The notes: generated by a model not told the origin, from the sequence alone. A stretch of DNA of 64,000 bases from ZYF759 sp046297455 (GCA_046297455.1 JBKBIT010000011.1:1-64000), one strand, 5' to 3'. Positions 1-10,812 are shown, counted from the stretch's first letter. A program made the numbers and translations.

Positions 1-121
1 CACGGAACTCGCCGAAATACTTCGTGATCGCAGCCGTCAGAGACGTCTTGCCATGGTCAACATGACCAATCGTGCCAATGTTCACATGAGGCTTATTGCG
101 CTCGAATTTGCTTTTGGCCAT
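1..121 (-). CDS. tuf: Elongation factor Tu, N-terminal fragment (cut by window edge)
   Basis: Only the first 40 codons lie in the window; the gene continues past base 1. EF-Tu is the GTPase that delivers aminoacyl-tRNA to the ribosome. The N-terminus has the EF-Tu signature and the P-loop GHVDHGKT at residues 19-26, followed by SLTAAITKYF. It is the last visible gene of the str operon, 60 bases after the fusA stop. That gap holds a short CCGC/GCGG hairpin but no clear terminator, so co-transcription with fusA is likely. Identity is near certain; whether a second tuf copy exists cannot be seen here. Confidence 0.97.
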   Translation of the reverse strand, partial: MAKSKFERNKPHVNIGTIGHVDHGKTSLTAAITKYFGEFR

Positions 122-181
122 GTGAGTTCTCCACTTCTGTCAGCCGCTTGCGGCTTTGATTTATTGTCCGGGTTCGCCTGA

Positions 182-2272
<2,091 letters not shown>

Positions 2273-2306
2273 GGGAGAGTGCCTTTCGAGTCTCGATCGC
2301 GCCGGG

Positions 2307-2777
2307 TTACCAGCGATAATGGGCGAAAGCGCGGTTGGCTTCGGCCATCTTGTGGGTGTCTTCGCGCTTCTTGACGGCAGTACCGCGGTTGTTTGCGGCA
2401 TCCATGAGTTCGCCGGAAAGGCGCTCGATCATGGTCGTCTCGTTGCGGTTACGGGCCGCCGTGATCAGCCAGCGAATGGCCAGCGCCTGACGACGCTCCG
2501 GACGCACGTCGACCGGGACCTGATAGGTCGCACCGCCAACGCGGCGGGAACGCACTTCCACGTGCGGCGCAACATTGTCGAGCGCCTGATGGAAGACGAC
2601 GACCGGCTCCTGCCGGGTCTTTTCCTGAACCTGATCAAGCGCGCCATAGACGATGCGCTCGGCAGCCGACTTCTTGCCGTCATACATGACGGCATTCATG
2701 AACTTGGTGATCACCAGATCGCCGAACTTGGGATCCGGGTTGATCTCACGCTTTTCTGCACGGTGGCGTCGGGACAT
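2307..2777 (-). CDS. rpsG: 30S ribosomal protein S7
   Basis: S7 nucleates assembly of the 30S head by binding the 3' major domain of 16S rRNA. It is 156 residues, the typical length. It begins MSRRHRAEKREINPDPKFGD and carries the conserved block GGATYQVPVDVRPERRQALA and a HYRW C-terminus. It sits 62 bases after rpsL and 34 bases before fusA in the str operon. In enterobacteria S7 is the autogenous repressor of this operon; whether that holds here is not visible. Confidence 0.98.
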   Translation of the reverse strand: MSRRHRAEKREINPDPKFGDLVITKFMNAVMYDGKKSAAERIVYGALDQVQEKTRQEPVVVFHQALDNVAPHVEVRSRRVGGATYQVPVDVRPERRQALAIRWLITAARNRNETTMIERLSGELMDAANNRGTAVKKREDTHKMAEANRAFAHYRW

Positions 2778-2839
2778 GTTCTTTGTCTCTCACGATCGTC
2801 GGCCGGCGCTTCAAAAGAAAAGCGCCGAAGCCGGAAACC

Positions 2840-3211
2840 CTACTTCGGACGCTTGGCGCCGTATTTGGAACGGCGCTGCTTGCGGTTCTTCACGCCCTGC
2901 GTGTCGAGCACACCACGAATGATGTGGTAGCGAACGCCCGGCAGATCCTTCACGCGACCGCCGCGGATCATCACGACGGAGTGCTCTTGAAGGTTGTGAC
3001 CTTCGCCTGGAATATAGCCAATCACCTCGAAGCCGTTGACAAGACGAATCTTGGCAACCTTGCGAAGGGCGGAGTTCGGCTTCTTCGGCGTCGTCGTATA
3101 AACGCGCGTGCAGACGCCCCGCTTCTGCGGGTTTTCCTGCATTGCCGGAACCTTGTTGCGCTTCACCGGCGCGGTGCGCGGCTTGCGGATCAGCTGGTTG
3201 ACGGTAGGCAT
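2840..3211 (-). CDS. rpsL: 30S ribosomal protein S12
   Basis: S12 lies at the decoding centre and controls accuracy of tRNA selection. It is 123 residues, starting MPTVNQLIRKPR. The streptomycin-relevant loop TTPKKPNSALRK has both wild-type lysines (43 and 44 counting Met), and the second hot spot reads GGRVKDLPG, also wild type, so no classical resistance substitution is seen. The start was chosen at MPTVNQ because this N-terminus is invariant in the family; the frame stays open 30 codons further upstream but without homology. First gene of the str operon, about 240 bases after the promoter proposed at 3455-3483. Confidence 0.98.
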   Translation of the reverse strand: MPTVNQLIRKPRTAPVKRNKVPAMQENPQKRGVCTRVYTTTPKKPNSALRKVAKIRLVNGFEVIGYIPGEGHNLQEHSVVMIRGGRVKDLPGVRYHIIRGVLDTQGVKNRKQRRSKYGAKRPK

Positions 3212-3701
3212 CAAACCTTCCTTCTGTCTCAATACCTGTGTCGAGCCCAATGGGCCGTTCGACCATTTCCATGCACAAATCCGAGCAACGCACCGCATCA
3301 TTGCGGTCCCGCCCGAACAAAACGCAGAGGAAGCGCCAAGGGCGCCTCATGCAGCCGGAGATGTCATTCGCTCGTAGAACGAACCCTGTTTGAGGCGAAC
3401 TCCAGTGCGCGACGCACCGAACGAACAAGCCTCACATCGGCTCAGACGAGGCGGCTTCTAACCCCACACCCCTGCCCCGTCAACCCCGCAACGCCGAAAA
3501 TCGCGCCGGATCGGGGGTTTGCGTCGCTGGCGAAAGGAAATTTCGCCATCCTCGCATTCGGCATCCGAAAAATGCGGCCACCTGGAGTGCCATAGGTCGT
3601 GCCGGCATGCGAAACTTCACATATCGTCGGCATGAAATCCCATCGCCGACTCAGATGGGAATGGGGTGACCGAATCGCAAGCCAACAAGAGGAGAATCGG
3701 C
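3212..3701. other. Intergenic stretch upstream of the str operon
   Basis: This 490-base gap separates the divergent rpsL operon and the small gene at 3702. I see no coding frame with family character. It contains the str promoter (3455-3483, minus strand) and therefore an approximately 240-base untranslated leader before rpsL. The right part carries the ribosome-binding site AAGAGGAGA for the gene at 3702. No riboswitch or recognised leader motif was found by eye. Confidence 0.6.
3455..3483 (-). promoter_or_regulatory. Probable housekeeping promoter of the str operon
   Basis: On the minus strand TTGACG (3478-3483) is followed by exactly 17 bases and TAGAAG (3455-3460). TTGAC with a 17-base spacer matches the alphaproteobacterial housekeeping form. 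It points at rpsL, whose ATG is about 240 bases downstream. Read by eye; no transcription start is known. Confidence 0.6.
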
Positions 3702-3983
3702 ATGAATGACAATCAGGGAGCGGGTGTCACGCTGATTTCCGGGCGCGTTCGGCGGGAAAAAGGCGGATCCAGCGAGGGTGTGCACATATTGCTCCGCGCG
3801 CCTGATGACGATTCGGCGGTGCGCATCGCACTCGACGCCCTTGCGCAGGAGGGATATGCCGAAGTGGAACTCGACCAGATAGGCGAGATGGAGGGGCAGC
3901 CGCTGGAAGAGCCGCACCAGTCCGCCTGGCAGGGCGCCAATGAAGGCGATGTGTCGGTGATCACATTCGAGGAGAGCGACTGA
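3702..3983 (+). CDS. Small conserved-looking protein of unknown function
   Basis: I do not recognise this 93-residue protein. It begins MNDNQGAGVTLISGRVRREK, is acidic, and has no signal peptide or membrane segment. The middle (ILLRAPDDDSAVRIALDALA, then GYAEVELDQIGEM) looks like one alpha/beta unit. A strong ribosome-binding site (AAGAGGAGA, 3687-3695) with about 6-bases spacing supports the ATG at 3702 over the in-frame alternative start upstream. It ends just before the bidirectional terminator shared with hppA. Its good translation signal and codon use argue for a real gene. Confidence 0.7.
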   Translation: MNDNQGAGVTLISGRVRREKGGSSEGVHILLRAPDDDSAVRIALDALAQEGYAEVELDQIGEMEGQPLEEPHQSAWQGANEGDVSVITFEESD

Positions 3984-4004
3984 AAAGGACATTTGGCGCA
4001 ACCA

Positions 4005-4034
4005 AAAAAGCCGCGGATCTCTCCGCGGCTTTTT
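4005..4034. terminator. Bidirectional rho-independent terminator
   Basis: An 8-bp stem GCCGCGGA/TCCGCGGC (4010-4017 and 4022-4029) with a 4-base loop is flanked by A5 on the left and T5 on the right, so it can end transcription from both sides: the small gene at 3702 (plus) and hppA (minus). Confidence 0.9.
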
Positions 4035-4062
4035 GATTTGGTTGAAACCCTTGGGTTCCGCC

Positions 4063-6192
4063 TCAGTGGGCGAGGACCGCCAACAGCAGCAAGGCGATGA
4101 TGTTGGTGATCTTGATCATCGGGTTCACGGCCGGGCCGGCTGTGTCCTTGTAGGGATCGCCCACCGTGTCGCCGGTGACTGCAGCCTTGTGAGCCTCGGA
4201 GCCCTTTTCGTGACGCACGCCGTCCTTGTCGACGAAACCGTCCTCGATCAGCTTCTTGGCATTGTCCCAGGCTCCGCCGCCCGCCGTCATCGAAATGGCG
4301 ACGAAGAGACCGGTAACGATCACACCCAGCAGCATCGCACCGACGGCCGCAAAGGCCTGGTCCTTGCCGGCGACGAAATAGAACGCCAGGAAGACCACGA
4401 TCGGCGAGAGAACCGGCAGCATCGAGGGAACAATCATCTCCTTGATGGCAGCCTTGGTCAGTAGGTCGACGGCGCGGCCGTAATCCGGCTTCACCTCACC
4501 CTTCATGATGCCAGGATTCTCGCGGAACTGGCGCCGTACCTCTTCCACGATCGCGCCGGCAGCGCGACCGACAGCGGTCATCGACATGCCACCGAACAGG
4601 AACGGCAGAAGACCGCCAATCAGCAGACCGGCAACCACGTATGGGTTGGACAGCGCGAAATCGACCGACACGCCCTCGAAGAACGAACCCGGCTCTGCCG
4701 TGGCGGCAAAGAAGCGAAGGTCCTCGGTATAGGCCGCAAACAGCACCAGGGCGCCGAGACCGGCGGAACCGATCGCGTAGCCCTTGGTGACAGCCTTGGT
4801 CGTGTTGCCGACGGCGTCGAGCGCGTCGGTCGTGTTGCGGACTTCCGGCGGCAGATCGGCCATCTCGGCAATGCCGCCGGCATTGTCGGTTACAGGACCG
4901 AAGGAATCCAGCGCCACGACCATACCCGCCAGCGCCAGCATGGTGGTGACTGCGATGGCGATACCGAACAGGCCGGCCAGCAAATAGCTAACAACGATGC
5001 CCGCCACGATGACCAGCGCTGGCAGCGCCGTTGCCTCGAGCGAGACGGCCAGACCCTGGATGACATTGGTCCCGTGGCCGGTGACCGAAGCCTGCGCGAT
5101 CGAGCGGACCGGGCGATAGCTGACGCCCGTATAGTATTCGGTGATCCAGATGATCAGACCGGTGACCGCCAGACCGACGACGCCGCAGACAAACAGCGCC
5201 GCACCCGTGAAGCTGGTGCCGTTTTCCATGGTGAAGGCGGTGTCACTCCCGAGCCAGCCCCACACGATGAGCGCGACCGCGACGACCGAAAGGCCGGCCG
5301 TGGCCCAGAAGCCCTTGTACAGCGCGCCCATGATGGAGTTGTTGGATCCGAGTTTGACGAAGAAGGTGCCCGCGATCGACGTCACGACGCAAGCCGCGCC
5401 GATTACCAGCGGGAACAGCATCAGCGTGAAGGCGGTGTCGCCGGTGAAGAAGAGCGAAGCCAGCACCATGGTCGCGACCATGGTCACGACATAGGTCTCG
5501 AACAGATCGGCGGCCATGCCGGCGCAGTCGCCTACATTGTCGCCCACATTGTCGGCGATCGTTGCCGGATTGCGCGGGTCGTCCTCGGGAATGCCGGCTT
5601 CAACCTTGCCGACAAGATCGCCGCCGACATCGGCACCCTTGGTAAAGATGCCGCCGCCCAGACGCGCGAAGATCGAGATCAAGGAAGCACCGAAGCCGAG
5701 CGCCACGAGCGCATCGATCACCGTGCGGCCGGTTGGCTCAAAACCCATGCCGATAAGTACGGCGAAATAGACCGAGATCGACAGCAGCGCGAGGCCGGCC
5801 ACGAGAAGTCCGGTAATCGCACCGGACTTGAAGGCGATGTCGAGGCCTGCCGCCAAACTGTTGGAGGCGGCCTGCGCGGTGCGCACGTTGGCGCGGACCG
5901 ATACGTGCATGCCGATGAAGCCCGCCGCACCCGAAAGAACGGCACCGATTAGGAAACCAACGGCCGCAGCCCAGGTCAGCAGCCACCAAGCCAGCACGAA
6001 GACCACAGCGCCAACGATGGCGATGGTGGTGTACTGTCTTGTGAGATAAGCCTGAGCGCCCTCCCGGATCGCGCCGGCGATTTCCTGCATGCGTGCATTG
6101 CCCTGGTCGGCTGCGAGAACCGACTGTGTTGCCCAGATGGCATAAAGGACAGAAAGCAGACCGCAGGCGATGACGACATAAAGCATTGTCAT
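4063..6192 (-). CDS. hppA: Membrane-bound proton-translocating pyrophosphatase, K+-independent type
   Basis: H+-PPase couples hydrolysis of pyrophosphate to proton export across the inner membrane (or into acidocalcisome-like vesicles). It is 709 residues with about 16 membrane segments. The PPi-binding motifs are present: DVGGDLVGKVE (188-198), DNVGDNVGDCAG (214-225) and, near the C-terminus, TGDTVGDPYKDTAGPAVNP. The diagnostic GNTTKAVT (462-469) has Lys466 and Thr469; in this family that pair marks the K+-independent class, whereas K+-dependent enzymes have Ala at the Lys position. The start MTMLYVV was chosen because the first membrane helix begins there and AGGGA lies upstream. Its own promoter is proposed at 6286-6314. 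Confidence 0.96.
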   Translation of the reverse strand: MTMLYVVIACGLLSVLYAIWATQSVLAADQGNARMQEIAGAIREGAQAYLTRQYTTIAIVGAVVFVLAWWLLTWAAAVGFLIGAVLSGAAGFIGMHVSVRANVRTAQAASNSLAAGLDIAFKSGAITGLLVAGLALLSISVYFAVLIGMGFEPTGRTVIDALVALGFGASLISIFARLGGGIFTKGADVGGDLVGKVEAGIPEDDPRNPATIADNVGDNVGDCAGMAADLFETYVVTMVATMVLASLFFTGDTAFTLMLFPLVIGAACVVTSIAGTFFVKLGSNNSIMGALYKGFWATAGLSVVAVALIVWGWLGSDTAFTMENGTSFTGAALFVCGVVGLAVTGLIIWITEYYTGVSYRPVRSIAQASVTGHGTNVIQGLAVSLEATALPALVIVAGIVVSYLLAGLFGIAIAVTTMLALAGMVVALDSFGPVTDNAGGIAEMADLPPEVRNTTDALDAVGNTTKAVTKGYAIGSAGLGALVLFAAYTEDLRFFAATAEPGSFFEGVSVDFALSNPYVVAGLLIGGLLPFLFGGMSMTAVGRAAGAIVEEVRRQFRENPGIMKGEVKPDYGRAVDLLTKAAIKEMIVPSMLPVLSPIVVFLAFYFVAGKDQAFAAVGAMLLGVIVTGLFVAISMTAGGGAWDNAKKLIEDGFVDKDGVRHEKGSEAHKAAVTGDTVGDPYKDTAGPAVNPMIKITNIIALLLLAVLAH

Positions 6193-6285
6193 TGCCAAAA
6201 ATCCCTGAATTAGGTCCGAAAGTACCCCTCCCCGGACCGTTGAAGGCGGTCGGAATCGCAAGGTGAACACCGACCATCGCACGGG

Positions 6286-6314
6286 CTTATGCGAAACGGC
6301 CCCGAAAACGTCAA
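6286..6314 (-). promoter_or_regulatory. Probable promoter of hppA
   Basis: On the minus strand TTGACG (6309-6314), a 17-base spacer, then CATAAG (6286-6291). It lies about 94 bases before the hppA ATG and just after the MFS gene ends, so hppA need not depend on read-through from the riboflavin/nusB run. Confidence 0.6.
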
Positions 6315-6348
6315 GATAATGTTGGCATTAGCCCCCGCCGTACAGGGG

Positions 6349-7566
6349 TCAGGAGGTCGCCAGTGGTGTCTTGCGGGCAATCGCCACGAGATAGGCCAGC
6401 GCAGCGAGACAAAACACAGTTACCGGGAAAACGATCCAGTTGAGCATGTCCCAACCCCAGATCGTGTAGACCACGCCGGACATGAACGATCCGAAGGCCA
6501 CCGTGGAAAACAGAATGAAGTCGTGGAAACCTTGGACCTTGTTGGTCTCGGTCGGACGATAGGTCTCGGCAACCATTGCCGTCGATCCGATGAAGGCGAA
6601 GTTCCACCCCACACCGAGCAGGACCAGGGACGTCCAGAACTGCCAGAGTTCTATGCCAGACAAGGCAACCATCGCTGAGCCGATCAACAGTACCATGCCC
6701 GTCGTGATGATGGTCTCCTTGCCGAACCGACCAATCAGGCGGCCCGTCACGAAGCTTGGCGCGAACATTGCGAGCACATGCCAGGAAATGCCGAGCGCGG
6801 CCTCGTCTGCGGAGAATCCGCACCCGACCATGGCCAGCGGCGCGCCCGTCATGACGAAACTCATCAGCGCATAGGAACCGACACCGCAGCTCATGCCGGC
6901 AATGAAGCGCGGCTGCGAAACGACCTCCCTGAGCGGGCGTGCCGGTATCGCCGGGGTGGCCGTGGCGACCGCCTGGGAAGCGTCGGGAACGCGCAGGAAG
7001 GAGAGAACGAACAGACCGATCAACGCCAGTCCGATAATGGCCGCGAACGCGCCCGCAAACATGACCGGCGCGAACAGATCCCGCGTCCAGATAACCGCCT
7101 GCGGGCCGATGATGGCGGCAAAGACACCGCCCGCCAGAACCCAGGAGATGGCGTTTGCCTTGAACTTCGCCGGCGCGTTGTCGGCGGCAGCAAAGCGGTA
7201 TTGCTGCACGAAGGAATTGCCCAGCCCCACCACCAGTAGGCCGATGGCGAACAGCCAGAAATTGCTCTCGAACAAGGCAAATGTAGCCACCACGCCGCCG
7301 AGAGCCGTGACCAGGGTGCCGCCCATGAAGCCGTTGCGGCGACCGAGCCACCGCATCAGCGCAGCAGCAGGCAGCGCGCCGAGCGCAACGCCGATATTGA
7401 ACCCGGTCACCGGAGCCGTTGCCAGCGATTTGTCTGCTGCCAGCAGGTAGTAACCCGCCAGCCCGCCCAGCGAAATCGTGATCGGCGCAGCCGCGCCGAC
7501 AACTGCCTGCGAGACAGAAAGCACGACCGCGTTGCGCTTGGCCTCGCTGGACGACAGCACAGTCAC
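6349..7566 (-). CDS. MFS transporter
   Basis: A 405-residue polytopic inner-membrane protein with about 12 hydrophobic segments in two halves, as in the major facilitator superfamily. The loop between helices 2 and 3 reads LMRWLGRRNGFMGG, a form of the MFS GxLaDrxGrr motif; the corresponding loop of the second half is LIGRFGKETIITTG. The substrate is not predictable. The start codon is GTG, overlapping the nusB stop by four bases (GTGA), which implies translational coupling to nusB. The gene closes the glyA-nusB run. Confidence 0.88.
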   Translation of the reverse strand: MTVLSSSEAKRNAVVLSVSQAVVGAAAPITISLGGLAGYYLLAADKSLATAPVTGFNIGVALGALPAAALMRWLGRRNGFMGGTLVTALGGVVATFALFESNFWLFAIGLLVVGLGNSFVQQYRFAAADNAPAKFKANAISWVLAGGVFAAIIGPQAVIWTRDLFAPVMFAGAFAAIIGLALIGLFVLSFLRVPDASQAVATATPAIPARPLREVVSQPRFIAGMSCGVGSYALMSFVMTGAPLAMVGCGFSADEAALGISWHVLAMFAPSFVTGRLIGRFGKETIITTGMVLLIGSAMVALSGIELWQFWTSLVLLGVGWNFAFIGSTAMVAETYRPTETNKVQGFHDFILFSTVAFGSFMSGVVYTIWGWDMLNWIVFPVTVFCLAALAYLVAIARKTPLATS

Positions 7567-8072
7567 TGGCTTGCCCCGCCAGAACGCCCCTCGCCGCGCA
7601 GCCTCAGCGCAACCCTGTCGAGAACGGCATTGACCATCTTCGGCTCGTCTTCCACGTAGAACGCCTTCGCAATGTCCACATATTCGGAAACCACAACCGC
7701 GACCGGCACGTCATTGCGTTTCATCAATTCGTAGACGCCGGCGCGCAGGATGGCGCGCAGCGTGGAATCCAGCCGCGACAACGGCCAATCTTCGGTCAGC
7801 GCCTGACGGATGACGGGATCGACCACCTTCTGGTTCTCCACGACGCCCGACAGGATGGCCCTGAACCATTGCGGATCGGCTTCGCGGTAGAGGTTGCCGT
7901 CGACTTCCTTGCCCAGCCGGAAGGATTCGTATTCGGCCGTGATCTCGAGAAGACCGCTACCCGCCACGTCCATCTGATAGAGCGCCTGCACGGCTGCGAG
8001 CCGCGCTGCGCCACGCTTGTTGGCCGGACGCGGCGCCGCCTGGCCACCGGATGTGCTTTTGTCAGCGTTCAC
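7563..8072 (-). CDS. nusB: Transcription antitermination factor NusB
   Basis: NusB with S10 (NusE) binds boxA RNA and supports antitermination of rRNA transcription. It is 169 residues with a disordered N-terminus rich in Gly, Pro and Ala, then the all-helical NusB fold starting RGAARLAAVQALYQMD and ending VNAVLDRVALRLR. The likely start is GTG, two bases after the ribH stop. The ribH-nusB arrangement is the common bacterial one. The gene downstream overlaps its stop by four bases. Confidence 0.96.
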   Translation of the reverse strand: MNADKSTSGGQAAPRPANKRGAARLAAVQALYQMDVAGSGLLEITAEYESFRLGKEVDGNLYREADPQWFRAILSGVVENQKVVDPVIRQALTEDWPLSRLDSTLRAILRAGVYELMKRNDVPVAVVVSEYVDIAKAFYVEDEPKMVNAVLDRVALRLRGEGRSGGASQ

Positions 8073-8074
8073 CG

Positions 8075-8521
8075 TCAGGCCCCCAGCCGATCCCTGAGCG
8101 CAATCATCGTCAAGGCCGCCCGGGCCGCGAAACCGCCCTTGTCGCCCCGATCGACACTCGCCCTCGCCCAGGCCTGCTCTTCGTTCTCCACCGTCAGGAT
8201 ACCGTTGCCGATCGCCAGCTCTTCTTCGACCGAGAGCTGCATGAGCGCGCGGCTGGATTCGTTGGCGACGATCTCGAAATGATAGGTCTCACCGCGGATC
8301 ACGCATCCAAGCGCGACGTAACCGTCATAATCAGAACCGTCTTCGTCCAGCGTGAAGGCGATAGCTGCGGGAATTTCCAGCGCACCGGGCACGGTGACCA
8401 CGTCGTAGCTGGCGCCTGCTTCGGCCAGCGCAGACCTCGCACCTTCCAGCAGCGCGTCCGACAGATCGTCGTAGAAGCGCGCTTCCACGATCAGCAATTT
8501 CAGTGAATCGGGCTTGGCCAT
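8075..8521 (-). CDS. ribH: 6,7-dimethyl-8-ribityllumazine synthase
   Basis: Lumazine synthase condenses 5-amino-6-ribitylamino-uracil with 3,4-dihydroxy-2-butanone 4-phosphate, the penultimate step of riboflavin synthesis. It is 148 residues, typical of the family. Substrate-site motifs are visible: ARFYDDLSDALLEGA, VPGALEIPAAI, ALGCVIRGETYHFEIVANES, and GILTVENEEQAWARA. It follows ribE by about 106 bases and precedes nusB directly. No FMN riboswitch consensus is present in the gap. Confidence 0.97.
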   Translation of the reverse strand: MAKPDSLKLLIVEARFYDDLSDALLEGARSALAEAGASYDVVTVPGALEIPAAIAFTLDEDGSDYDGYVALGCVIRGETYHFEIVANESSRALMQLSVEEELAIGNGILTVENEEQAWARASVDRGDKGGFAARAALTMIALRDRLGA

Positions 8522-8627
8522 TTGTGTCTCCGGAAATCGCGGGTCACTTAGGCCGTTATCAAGGTATCCGCAAGCGGTTCATTGGCCGCATCGCCATCGG
8601 CGGATCATCGCGGCATCGCAAACCGCC

Positions 8628-9239
8628 CTATCCAGCCTCGACCTCCATCAGCCGCGCCGCGTAGCGGGCCATGGTGTCGATTTCCAGATTGACCTCGTCA
8701 CCGACAACCCTGTCGCCCCAGGTCGTGACGGAAAGCGAATGCTGGATCAGGAGCACGTCGAAGACATTGCCCTCGACGCCGTTCACGGTCAGCGAGGTAC
8801 CGTCGAGCGCGACCGAGCCTTTTTGCGCGATGAATTTTGCCAGGTGAGCGGGCGCCTCGATACGAAACCGGACCGCATCGCCCTCTTCCTCACGGGCGAT
8901 AATTTTGGCCATGCCGTCGACATGTCCAGAGACGATATGCCCGCCCAATTCGTCACCGACCTTCAGCGCCCGTTCCAGATTGATCCGCCTGCCCTTCCCC
9001 CAGCTTCCCGCCGTGGAGAGCCGGAGAGCCTCCTCCCATGCTTCCACCTCGAACCAGCGGTCGTTTGAACCTGTCTGGGGCAGCGTGACGACGGTCAGGC
9101 ACACGCCGGCGCAGGCAATGGAGGCGCCGATCTCGATGCCGCCAGGGTCATAGGAGGTTGCGATCCTGAACCGACGACCTTCCGGCAAAGGCGTGATGCC
9201 ATCGACGGTTCCAATATCGGTTACGATGCCGGTGAACAT
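8628..9239 (-). CDS. ribE: Riboflavin synthase, alpha chain
   Basis: The enzyme dismutates two lumazines into riboflavin and a pyrimidine product. It is 203 residues made of two lumazine-binding repeats; the first starts MFTGIVTDIGTV, and the second contains GGHIVSGHVDGMAKI and later SLTVNGVEGNVFDV. Its ATG shares the A of the ribD stop codon (TGATG), so the two are translationally coupled. The symbol follows the rhizobial convention; the E. coli gene of the same function is ribC. Confidence 0.95.
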   Translation of the reverse strand: MFTGIVTDIGTVDGITPLPEGRRFRIATSYDPGGIEIGASIACAGVCLTVVTLPQTGSNDRWFEVEAWEEALRLSTAGSWGKGRRINLERALKVGDELGGHIVSGHVDGMAKIIAREEEGDAVRFRIEAPAHLAKFIAQKGSVALDGTSLTVNGVEGNVFDVLLIQHSLSVTTWGDRVVGDEVNLEIDTMARYAARLMEVEAG

Positions 9240-10351
9240 CAGCTGCTCCTGACGAATTCGCGATAATGATCCTCGCCGAAAAGCTGCTCACGCAACAGCG
9301 AGTAGCCCACAGGCAGGGCCGACGGGTCGAGCGGCGCCGGAACGCCATCCGTGCCGATCTCAATGCGGCTTTGAAACACGCAGATCCGGTCCACGATCCC
9401 TTCCGCCAGGAAGGCTCTTGCCACTGTCGCTCCGCCCTCGACCAGCAAGGTGGCCACGCCACGCTCGCTGATGTCTTCGAGCAATTCTGGCAGAGCAATT
9501 CGTCCCTCGTGAATCTCCGCGCCCATCAGATCGACGCCCGCCGCCGACAGGGCGCCAAGCTTCCCGGCATCGGCGTCGGGGCCGGCAACGCTCCACACAG
9601 CAACTTCTCGTGCCGAAGCGACGAGCTTGGAAGATGACGGAAGCCGCCCTTTGCTGTCGAGAATGATACGTGCCGGAGAGCGATGCGACATGCCAGGCAG
9701 GCGGCAGGTCAGCTCGGGGTCGTCGGCGAGCGCGGTACCGATTCCGACGAGAATGGCATCGGCCTCCGCGCGCATGAGATGCACCTGCCGGCGTGCGATG
9801 TCCCCGGTAATCGCCACCTGGCCGGCACCTTGGCGCCCGATCATGCCGTCGGCAGAAATTGCCATTTTTAAAGTGACTTCCGGACGTTTCTTGACAGACC
9901 GTGTGAGATAACCGCGCATCACGTCGGCTGCTTCGTCGCGGCAGATGCCTTCGTCCACCTCAATGCCTGCATTGCGCAGTATGGCGTAACCGCGTCCTGA
10001 GACCCTGGGGTCGGGATCGCTGGCAGCGCCGACAACCCGCGTGACACCGGCTGTGACCAGCGCCTCTGCGCAAGGCGGCGTTCGACCGTGATGGGCACAA
10101 GGTTCCAGCGTCACGTAGGCGGTCGCGCCACGGGCCAGGGGGCCGGCCTCATCGAGTGCCTGGGTCTCGGCATGCGGGCGCCCGCCCCTTGCCGTAACGC
10201 CGCTTCCCACGATGCGCAGCCCCTGTCCGTCATCGCGCACGATGAGGGTCGCGACGGAGGGGTTGGTACCGGTCAGGCCAAGATGCTTGCGCGACAGGCG
10301 GATGGCCGCGTTCATGAAACGGCGATCCGCCTCGGACGAGGGCAAGGACAT
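9239..10351 (-). CDS. ribD: Bifunctional diaminohydroxyphosphoribosylaminopyrimidine deaminase / uracil reductase
   Basis: RibD carries out steps two and three of riboflavin synthesis. The 370-residue protein has an N-terminal cytidine-deaminase-like domain (about 1-145) with the zinc site RPHAETQAL and PCAHHGRTPPCAEAL, then a DHFR-like reductase domain (about 150-370) starting RPEVTLKMAISADGMI. The start MSLPSSEADRRFM lies two bases after the nrdR stop; the much longer open frame upstream only reads through nrdR in another frame. In the glyA-nrdR-ribD-ribE-ribH-nusB run. Confidence 0.95.
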   Translation of the reverse strand: MSLPSSEADRRFMNAAIRLSRKHLGLTGTNPSVATLIVRDDGQGLRIVGSGVTARGGRPHAETQALDEAGPLARGATAYVTLEPCAHHGRTPPCAEALVTAGVTRVVGAASDPDPRVSGRGYAILRNAGIEVDEGICRDEAADVMRGYLTRSVKKRPEVTLKMAISADGMIGRQGAGQVAITGDIARRQVHLMRAEADAILVGIGTALADDPELTCRLPGMSHRSPARIILDSKGRLPSSSKLVASAREVAVWSVAGPDADAGKLGALSAAGVDLMGAEIHEGRIALPELLEDISERGVATLLVEGGATVARAFLAEGIVDRICVFQSRIEIGTDGVPAPLDPSALPVGYSLLREQLFGEDHYREFVRSS

Positions 10352-10353
10352 GT

Positions 10354-10812
10354 TCAGTCCTCCCCGCCCTTCAATTCGCCCAGGAGTTCCTGGAAGTCGC
10401 GTGCCTCGCGAAAATCTCGATAGACGGAAGCGAACCGCACATAGGCAACGTCGTCCAGCCCCTTCAGGGCCTCCATCACCAATCGCCCGATCTCGCCGGC
10501 GGCAATCTCGGTCTCGCCCGAGCTTTCCAGTTGCCGCACGATGCCCGATACGGCGCGCTCCACCCGTTCGGGATCGACATTGCGCTTCCTGAGCGCCACC
10601 TCGACCGATCGCATCAGCTTGTCTCTGTCGAAGGGAACCTTGCGACCGGACTTCTTGAGCACAGTCAGTTCGCGAAGCTGCACGCGTTCGAACGTCGTGA
10701 AACGCGCCCCGCAATCAGGACACACGCGCCGCCGGCGGATGGCAGTGCCATCCTCGGCGGGGCGCGAATCCTTCACCTGTGTGTCCTCGGACTGGCAGAA
10801 AGGGCAACGCAT
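10354..10812 (-). CDS. nrdR: Transcriptional repressor NrdR
   Basis: NrdR represses ribonucleotide reductase genes in response to ATP/dATP. It is 152 residues. The zinc ribbon uses Cys3, Cys6, Cys31 and Cys34 (MRCPFCQ and VCPDCGARF), followed by the ATP-cone domain (from about 49, KKSGRKVPFDRDKLMRSV). The end VRFASVYRDFREARDF is family-typical. It lies between glyA and ribD, a conserved order in alphaproteobacteria. NrdR boxes near nrd genes would be its targets; none lie in this window. Confidence 0.97.
   Translation of the reverse strand: MRCPFCQSEDTQVKDSRPAEDGTAIRRRRVCPDCGARFTTFERVQLRELTVLKKSGRKVPFDRDKLMRSVEVALRKRNVDPERVERAVSGIVRQLESSGETEIAAGEIGRLVMEALKGLDDVAYVRFASVYRDFREARDFQELLGELKGGED

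Noticed and set aside
8522..8627. Possible FMN riboswitch before ribH, or elsewhere in the riboflavin genes
   Set aside because: None of the conserved FMN aptamer segments could be found in this gap or ahead of ribD; the genes are packed with overlaps.
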